Source: an uncultured Acidobacteriota bacterium (GTDB lineage: Bacteria > Acidobacteriota > Blastocatellia > Pyrinomonadales > Pyrinomonadaceae). Taken from it: a stretch of DNA of 9,761 nucleotides. The notes below the pieces were generated by a model. That model was not told the origin of the DNA, ran no database searches, and saw nothing but the letters and a program-made list of their open reading frames with translations. Location: contig CADEFG010000134.1 in NCBI GenBank assembly GCA_902826505.1, forward strand, positions 1-9,761, in the 5' to 3' direction. The translations under genes and the position numbers were made by a program. This document shows positions 5,893-9,761 of the stretch, piece by piece (the first letter of the stretch is position 1; every line of letters starts with the position of its first letter).

Positions 5893-7690
5893 AGAACCGA
5901 ACGATGGTGCTCAGTGAAAACATTTGCGCATCGCTGTAGGTCGGGAAACCGAGAATCGGCGTTCCGTCCAATTTTTGCGGCGCGCCGATGTGCCAGCCCG
6001 AACCCGAATAGCGGTAGTTATAAACAATATAATCACCCTTCAAAATAAACCGACTGGTAATGCGGTGGGTCAGATAAACTTCATAAACTTCGCCGCGCGT
6101 GTTTGTTTTCGGAGCAATAATGTCGTCTTCCGCCTGCGCAAAATTAAACCAGTATTTTGTACCGTGATTAAATTCAAATCCGAGTTTCGTTCTGTCTTCG
6201 GTGCCGAAACTGTAGCGCGCACCGAGATAGATCATCGCGCCGTCACGGTTTTGCGGCGTTTCAAACGGATCGGACATCATTCCGCCGAACGGCGTCGTCA
6301 CTTCGTTCGGTCGCAAGCCGACGTAATTAAAGCTGCCGAACAAATCAAGCCGCCGAATCTTTTTCGTGACCGTAATTCCTGCCAGATTGATCGAGCCGAG
6401 ATTCGCCGAGGGCGTAAAACGCATCACGACCGGAGCCGCGACCGTTTCGCCCGTTAAAGGATTATTCGGCAGCACGACAAGCCCGTTAAAGCCGTCCGTA
6501 ACATCGAACGCACGGGCGACAGTCGCTTGAATAAGCATTGATTCCGAACTCCAAATATCGAAATTACCGCCCAAAAAATGAACGTCTTTCAATCTGTCCT
6601 GCGGCATTTTGATCAGATCGCCGTTGCCGAAACCCGATTCATAACCAAGTCCGTAGCAAATTCTCAAAATTGTCTTGTCGCTCAGTTTGTAGCCAAATGT
6701 AATGCCGTCGAACTGATAGTCGATCAAGGCGCCCGATGGCGTTCCGCCTCGTAATTCGTCCTCGCGAAACTGCAGCGGCGGTCCGCTCGTTGACGGACGG
6801 CGACCGATCGACAGGAAAAATTTCGAGCCGCCCATTTTATCCCACGAAAAATAAGCGCGTTCAACGCGAAGCTGGTCGGAATTCGGCACGCCGGCGGTCG
6901 TTCCGTCAATGTTGAACGAAGTCGGCTGACCGTTGAAAACCTGGACACCGGTCGAATCGCCGAAAACTTTATACATACTGAGGCGTGCGCTGAAACTCAT
7001 ATTTTCCGAAACCGGTGCGTCGAGCCGGAACCGAAACCGGTTCGTGTAAAGAATCTGGTTGTTGGCTTTCTGTTCGGGAACAAATGTTTCGGGCAGCAAC
7101 ATTCCGAATAATTGCTGTTGTAAATTTTGCGGGAAACTCGCCATCGATTGTTTCAACTGATTGAATGTCAGATTCGATGTAAAATATTGATAATTACTGT
7201 AATTGCCGGCAACGGTTTGATTTATTTCATTTACGCTGATCGGCGGACGACCGAGCACACCCATTGTGAACATCGTCTTGACCAAGAGGTTCTGAAGCTT
7301 CATTCCGTCATAACGTGCCGGTAGCGTCGCGCGAATCGAATGCGCTTCAAAGCGGTAATCACCGCCGAAACGGATTCGCTGCAGCGATGTATCGCGTTCA
7401 TTCTTTGTCACGCGGCGGTCTAATTCCTTAACTTTTTCTTCTGTTTGTTTTTGGGTTTCCGTTTGCGCTGTTTGCGTCTGTTCCGGTTTCTTAACTTCCT
7501 GCGCCGCCAGCCGTTCTTCGAGCGCTTTGACCGTTTGTTTCAGTTTTTCGATTTCAATTCGAATGACATCCTGTTCGGTCGGCGGAAGTTGATTGGGGGA
7601 AGCCGCCGGTTCGGGGTTTTGCGCCCAAACAAACTGGACAGAAATGGCAAGTATCAGCGTAATCCCAATGATAAATAAAATTTTACGCAT
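5891..7690 (-). CDS. Outer-membrane beta-barrel protein with N-terminal coiled coil (DUF3373-like porin)
   Basis: The start is ATG 7690 (599 residues), because AGGAGGAG precedes it closely and the signal peptide then begins at residue 1. The in-frame ATG at 7732 would only add a hydrophilic 14-residue extension. Residues 1-23 are the signal peptide (VWA|Q). Residues 40-100 form a Glu/Lys/Gln-rich heptad-like helix with a QTQTAQTETQ hinge, likely a periplasmic coiled coil. From RIRFGGDYRFEAHS (106-118) onward the sequence shows repeated aromatic, alternating strands typical of a large barrel, ending SLSTIVRF with a C-terminal Phe as outer-membrane assembly signal. There is no heme motif. The layout resembles DUF3373 proteins, which I recall near multiheme cytochromes in Geobacter-type genomes (by memory, not search). 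It sits between two cytochrome genes on one operon. Role as a sheath for electron transfer or as a substrate channel is inference. Confidence 0.85.
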   Translation of the reverse strand: MRKILFIIGITLILAISVQFVWAQNPEPAASPNQLPPTEQDVIRIEIEKLKQTVKALEERLAAQEVKKPEQTQTAQTETQKQTEEKVKELDRRVTKNERDTSLQRIRFGGDYRFEAHSIRATLPARYDGMKLQNLLVKTMFTMGVLGRPPISVNEINQTVAGNYSNYQYFTSNLTFNQLKQSMASFPQNLQQQLFGMLLPETFVPEQKANNQILYTNRFRFRLDAPVSENMSFSARLSMYKVFGDSTGVQVFNGQPTSFNIDGTTAGVPNSDQLRVERAYFSWDKMGGSKFFLSIGRRPSTSGPPLQFREDELRGGTPSGALIDYQFDGITFGYKLSDKTILRICYGLGYESGFGNGDLIKMPQDRLKDVHFLGGNFDIWSSESMLIQATVARAFDVTDGFNGLVVLPNNPLTGETVAAPVVMRFTPSANLGSINLAGITVTKKIRRLDLFGSFNYVGLRPNEVTTPFGGMMSDPFETPQNRDGAMIYLGARYSFGTEDRTKLGFEFNHGTKYWFNFAQAEDDIIAPKTNTRGEVYEVYLTHRITSRFILKGDYIVYNYRYSGSGWHIGAPQKLDGTPILGFPTYSDAQMFSLSTIVRF

Positions 7691-7692
7691 AA

Positions 7693-7700
7693 CTCCTCCT
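7693..7700 (-). promoter_or_regulatory. Shine-Dalgarno deciding the barrel protein start
   Basis: AGGAGGAG lies just upstream of ATG 7690 (4 nt from AGGAGG). It fixes the start there and excludes ATG 7732. A small inverted repeat (AGGCA 7706-7710 with TGCCT 7722-7726) lies between this site and the preceding gene; it has no U-tract. Confidence 0.8.
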
Positions 7701-7744
7701 TTTGTAGGCATTGATTTTGATTGCCTTTTCAATAATCAAATAAA

Positions 7745-8107
7745 CTATTCACTGCAGGTTTGCGGTTGTTCGGAGTCTGCCGCATGATCGACGCAGTATT
7801 TTTGTATGATTTCGATCTGCTTTGTCGTCAAAAATTCAAGCAGTTTCTTTTTTTCACGTTCTAAAATGACGTCTTTATGTTTTGCTTCAAATTTGTTTTT
7901 GAAAAACGCCTTCCATTGATCTTGGGTCAAACTCATCGGCGTAAATTCTCCGTTCGGCGAATCTTTTTCATGACAAAGCCGGCAATTTTGTTTGTATAGA
8001 TCCTTGCCGTTCTCCTTATCGCCACCGGCTGACACGCCTTGGGTCGTAATTAAAATAGATCCCAGGAAGATCCAAATAATTGAAATGATTAATTTTGCTA
8101 TTTTCAT
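7745..8107 (-). CDS. Small monoheme cytochrome c, periplasmic
   Basis: The start ATG 8107 is preceded by AAAGGAG (8114-8120, 6-nt spacing); the longer frame from 8152 has no such site and would bury the signal peptide. The 120-residue product has a signal peptide at 1-27 (VSA|GG). One heme site, C42-R-L-C45-H46, lies in a GKDLYKQNCRLCHE context typical of class I-like small cytochromes. M58 in TPMSLTQDQW could be the sixth ligand, but the spacing is short. Two further cysteines (C105, C118) near the C-terminus might form a disulphide. The protein is rich in Lys and probably helical. It is the first gene of the three-gene operon, 54 bp before the barrel gene, and would fit as a soluble electron shuttle to or from the octaheme partner (inference). 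The gene is more AT-rich than its neighbours. Confidence 0.88.
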   Translation of the reverse strand: MKIAKLIISIIWIFLGSILITTQGVSAGGDKENGKDLYKQNCRLCHEKDSPNGEFTPMSLTQDQWKAFFKNKFEAKHKDVILEREKKKLLEFLTTKQIEIIQKYCVDHAADSEQPQTCSE

Positions 8108-8156
8108 ATTGGTCTCCTTTATTAGTAATTTGTTGTAAAATACCGTAACCAATTCA

Positions 8157-8185
8157 TATATATATTAAAACTGCTTGTATAACAA
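8157..8185 (-). promoter_or_regulatory. Candidate promoter of the cytochrome-porin operon
   Basis: On the - strand TTGTTA (8180-8185) is followed after 17 nt by TATATA (8157-8162), about 50 nt upstream of the monoheme cytochrome start. Both boxes are acceptable sigma-70-like matches, but the region is so AT-rich that chance matches are likely. Confidence 0.35.
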
Positions 8186-8194
8186 TTAGCAGTT
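8169..8194. repeat. Inverted repeat overlapping the candidate promoter
   Basis: AACTGCT (8169-8175) and AGCAGTT (8188-8194) are perfect 7-bp arms with a 12-bp spacer. The -35-like box falls inside the spacer, so the repeat is placed where a dimeric regulator could act. No known operator is recognised. Confidence 0.45.
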
Positions 8195-8331
8195 ATATTA
8201 GATTTTCTTACTTTTTATATTATGACTTGGCTATATAAGAATGTGATTATATAAGCTAACTTAAATTTACTTGTCGAAAGTTTTGCGAAAATATTCGTGA
8301 AAATAATTGTCGTTTTAGATTTTAGGAGTTG

Positions 8332-8469
8332 ATGAGTTTTAGGTTGTCAGGTGACGGCTTTTTAAGAGAAAGTATTATTTCAACGAAAGGCTTCCTACCG
8401 CAATTTTCAATTGGATCTGGCTTCTGCTCCAAAGATCGCACGCAACTGAAAACTGATATAAACGAATGA
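8332..8469 (+). CDS. Doubtful 45-residue ORF
   Basis: ATG 8332 opens a 45-codon frame ending at TGA (8467-8469). AGGAG (8324-8328) precedes it by only 3 nt, closer than is usual. The product is polar with one Cys, has no signal peptide or membrane segment, and resembles nothing I know. A weak hairpin with a T-run overlaps its stop. It may be chance; the main support is the combination of ribosome-binding site, frame and terminator-like end in an otherwise empty gap. Confidence 0.2.
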   Translation: MSFRLSGDGFLRESIISTKGFLPQFSIGSGFCSKDRTQLKTDINE

Positions 8470-8492
8470 ATTTTGCGGAAATTATTTTTTTT
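8465..8492 (+). terminator. Weak terminator-like hairpin with T-run
   Basis: AAT-(G)-AATTT (8465-8473, one bulge) pairs with AAATTATT (8479-8486) around a 5-nt loop, and the T-run continues to 8492. The stem is AT-only and therefore weak. It would end a + strand transcript crossing the doubtful 45-codon ORF. Confidence 0.25.
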
Positions 8493-8610
8493 CTAGTCGG
8501 GAAAATCTCCGATGTTGCCATTGATTTTTTCTGCCCGGAATTTACACGTTACCCGGAAAGCGGCAGAGCTCCGGCACAAAGCCTTTTGCCTTCAACATTT
8601 GGACTTTTCG

Positions 8611-8629
8611 TTTTGTGATTCTCACAAAA
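8611..8629. repeat. Perfect inverted repeat abutting the RND-Usp stop codon
   Basis: TTTTGTGA (8611-8618) and TCACAAAA (8622-8629) are 8-bp arms around a 3-nt loop, immediately next to the TGA of the fusion gene (8630-8632). No U-tract follows on either strand. It may be a 3'-end hairpin that stabilises or ends the transcript. Confidence 0.5.
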
Positions 8630-9761
8630 TCATTTCAATTTTACTTTTTCGCTTTCAAATTCAGAATCGCCGGGAACCGCGATGACCGGACAGTTTGCGC
8701 GGCGCAATATTGCGGAAGTTTCCGTGCCCAGCGTTTGATCGGAAAAAATGCGATGACTGACCGCGATGACGATCAAATCCGCCGCCGACGCGTCGGCTTC
8801 ACGGAGAATCTGTTCTAAGAAATCGCCTTTTTTGATGATTTCCCGCAAATGATAATTCGAACGCGTTTCATCCGGTATCCAATCGCAGAGTTTCGGTGAA
8901 ATTTCGGCATCGTCGGGTTTTGACAAAACCTGGACGACGGACAATTCGGCATCGAACAGTTGTGCCAGCCGCGCCGCGTACCTGAGCGCATTTGCCGAGT
9001 CGTTTGAAAGATCAACCGGGCAAATGATCGTCCTGATTTCGAAAGCCTGATCGGTTTCGACATTCTGATTAACGGTTAAAACCGCGGTTTTGCTTTCTCT
9101 GAGCACACTTTCGGCAACCGAGCCAAAACGAAGTTTTTCAAAACCGCCGCGCCCGTTTGTCCCGAGCCCGATGAGAATCGTCTCGGCTTTTTCGGATTCT
9201 TCCAAAATGGCGTTGATCGGCGAATCGTCGTCAGCGACAGCTTCAAATTCACGATCCGCACCAAGATTTTCACCGGCGAACCGATTTATTTGCTCAACTA
9301 TATGATCATCGCTTTGTTTTTCTCCGGCGGCGATTTCTTCGAGTTGCGATTCCGTAAAATACGGCGGCAGATCGGGTTCGCGGGCGTTTAAGATTTTCAA
9401 TCGCGCGCCCAGAGCATTGGCAATTTTGTCGGCAAATTTTAGCGCGACTGCCGATTGCAGGCTAAAGTCTGTTGCCACGAGAATAATTTTCTCGTCAGGT
9501 TTACGGGCAGTTTCGGGATGTTTTTTGCGTTCGCTGAGGTAAAACAAAACCGGAACCGCCATCCGCGAAAGTAAAAGCGAAGCAACTTCGCCAGCCATCA
9601 GCGAAATCGCCAAACCTTGAAAGATCGGGTCGGCGAGCATCACCGCGGAACCGACGATGACGGCGGCGGCAGTTAAAAGCATCGGACGAAAACGCACCGC
9701 ACCGGCGTCAACAACCGCATCAACGAGCGACATTCCGTGTTTCATCCGCAGTTCGACGAAA
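8630..9761 (-). CDS. RND efflux permease C-terminus fused to two universal stress protein domains (5' truncated by window)
   Basis: The frame is open to the right edge; residues before the internal Met at 9745 read FVELR and continue the RND family pattern, so the true start lies outside. Numbering from that Met, residues 1-70 match the end of an RND inner-membrane pump: GMSLVDAVVDAGAVRFRPMLLT, then DPIFQGLAISL and VPVLFYL, i.e. the last two transmembrane helices. A basic linker (71-85) follows. Residues 86-226 form a Usp domain, with VATDFS and the ATP-binding pattern G195-X2-G198-X9-G208-S209 intact. Residues 236-357 form a second Usp domain (ICPVDLSNDSANAL to CPVIAV) whose nucleotide-binding glycines are mostly lost. 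Both Usp domains would lie in the cytoplasm. Such pumps export drugs or metals by proton antiport; sensing by the Usp tail is inference. The stop is TGA at 8630-8632. Confidence 0.88.
   Translation of the reverse strand, partial: FVELRMKHGMSLVDAVVDAGAVRFRPMLLTAAAVIVGSAVMLADPIFQGLAISLMAGEVASLLLSRMAVPVLFYLSERKKHPETARKPDEKIILVATDFSLQSAVALKFADKIANALGARLKILNAREPDLPPYFTESQLEEIAAGEKQSDDHIVEQINRFAGENLGADREFEAVADDDSPINAILEESEKAETILIGLGTNGRGGFEKLRFGSVAESVLRESKTAVLTVNQNVETDQAFEIRTIICPVDLSNDSANALRYAARLAQLFDAELSVVQVLSKPDDAEISPKLCDWIPDETRSNYHLREIIKKGDFLEQILREADASAADLIVIAVSHRIFSDQTLGTETSAILRRANCPVIAVPGDSEFESEKVKLK

Larger units (their letters stand above)
8108..8629. other. Long AT-rich intergenic region with no confident gene
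   Basis: This 522-bp gap separates two - strand genes. The part nearest the cytochrome operon (8108-8260) is very AT-rich and holds the candidate promoter and inverted repeat. The middle holds one doubtful + strand ORF (8332-8469) and a weak terminator-like hairpin with eight T residues. The part from 8493 to 8610 has a direct repeat CCCGGAA (about 8533 and 8552) and nothing else I can name. No conserved RNA or riboswitch was recognised. Confidence 0.6.

Noticed and set aside
8611..8629. CRP/FNR-type operator (TGTGA and TCACA)
   Set aside because: The half-sites are only 3 bp apart instead of about 6, and the site lies at the 3' end of a gene, not before a promoter.
1..9761. CRISPR arrays, tRNA or rRNA genes, insertion-sequence ends, attachment sites
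   Set aside because: Looked for by eye on both strands; no regularly spaced repeats, cloverleaf-like segments, transposase motifs or terminal inverted repeats with target duplications were found.

Overview
The window (9,761 bp, roughly half GC, with AT-rich intergenic gaps) looks like chromosome from a Gram-negative, didermic bacterium. Signal peptides, an outer-membrane barrel protein ending in Phe, a lipoprotein, an RND transporter tail and periplasmic c-type cytochromes support this. The best taxonomic guess is Acidobacteriota (Blastocatellia-like). It rests on a TonB-plug signature (LP-x-NGRN, VFVVDGQEVTNFR) and a DUF4139 protein of a type I associate with that phylum; this is recall, not a search.

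Left part, + strand: the 3' end of an unrecognised gene (1-186), a small lipoprotein (255-677) closed by a strong terminator (700-737), then a 738-residue exported DUF4139 protein (826-3042). The latter carries an in-frame segment resembling a TonB-dependent-receptor plug inside its DUF4139 region. A GC-rich hairpin (3080-3105) lies between this gene and the convergent gene that follows.

Middle, - strand: a PLP enzyme of the Cys/Met metabolism (trans-sulfuration) family (3128-4324). It is separated by a strong bidirectional terminator (4394-4428) from a three-gene operon read right to left: a small monoheme cytochrome c (7745-8107), an outer-membrane barrel protein with a periplasmic coiled coil (5891-7690), and an octaheme cytochrome c of the tetrathionate-reductase (OTR) family (4448-5881). 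The last two are tightly coupled: the Shine-Dalgarno of one overlaps the stop codon of the other. The set suggests a periplasmic redox module with a dedicated outer-membrane channel, carrying either electrons or a small oxyanion/sulfur substrate.

Right part: an AT-rich intergenic stretch of about 520 bp (8108-8629) holds a candidate promoter over an inverted repeat and a doubtful 45-codon ORF with a weak terminator. It is followed on the - strand by the 3' portion of an RND efflux permease fused in one frame to two universal-stress-protein domains (8630-9761, running off the window).

The most interesting items are the plug-like insertion in the DUF4139 protein, the monoheme-porin-octaheme operon, and the RND-Usp-Usp fusion. 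No tRNA, rRNA, CRISPR array, insertion sequence or attachment site was seen.
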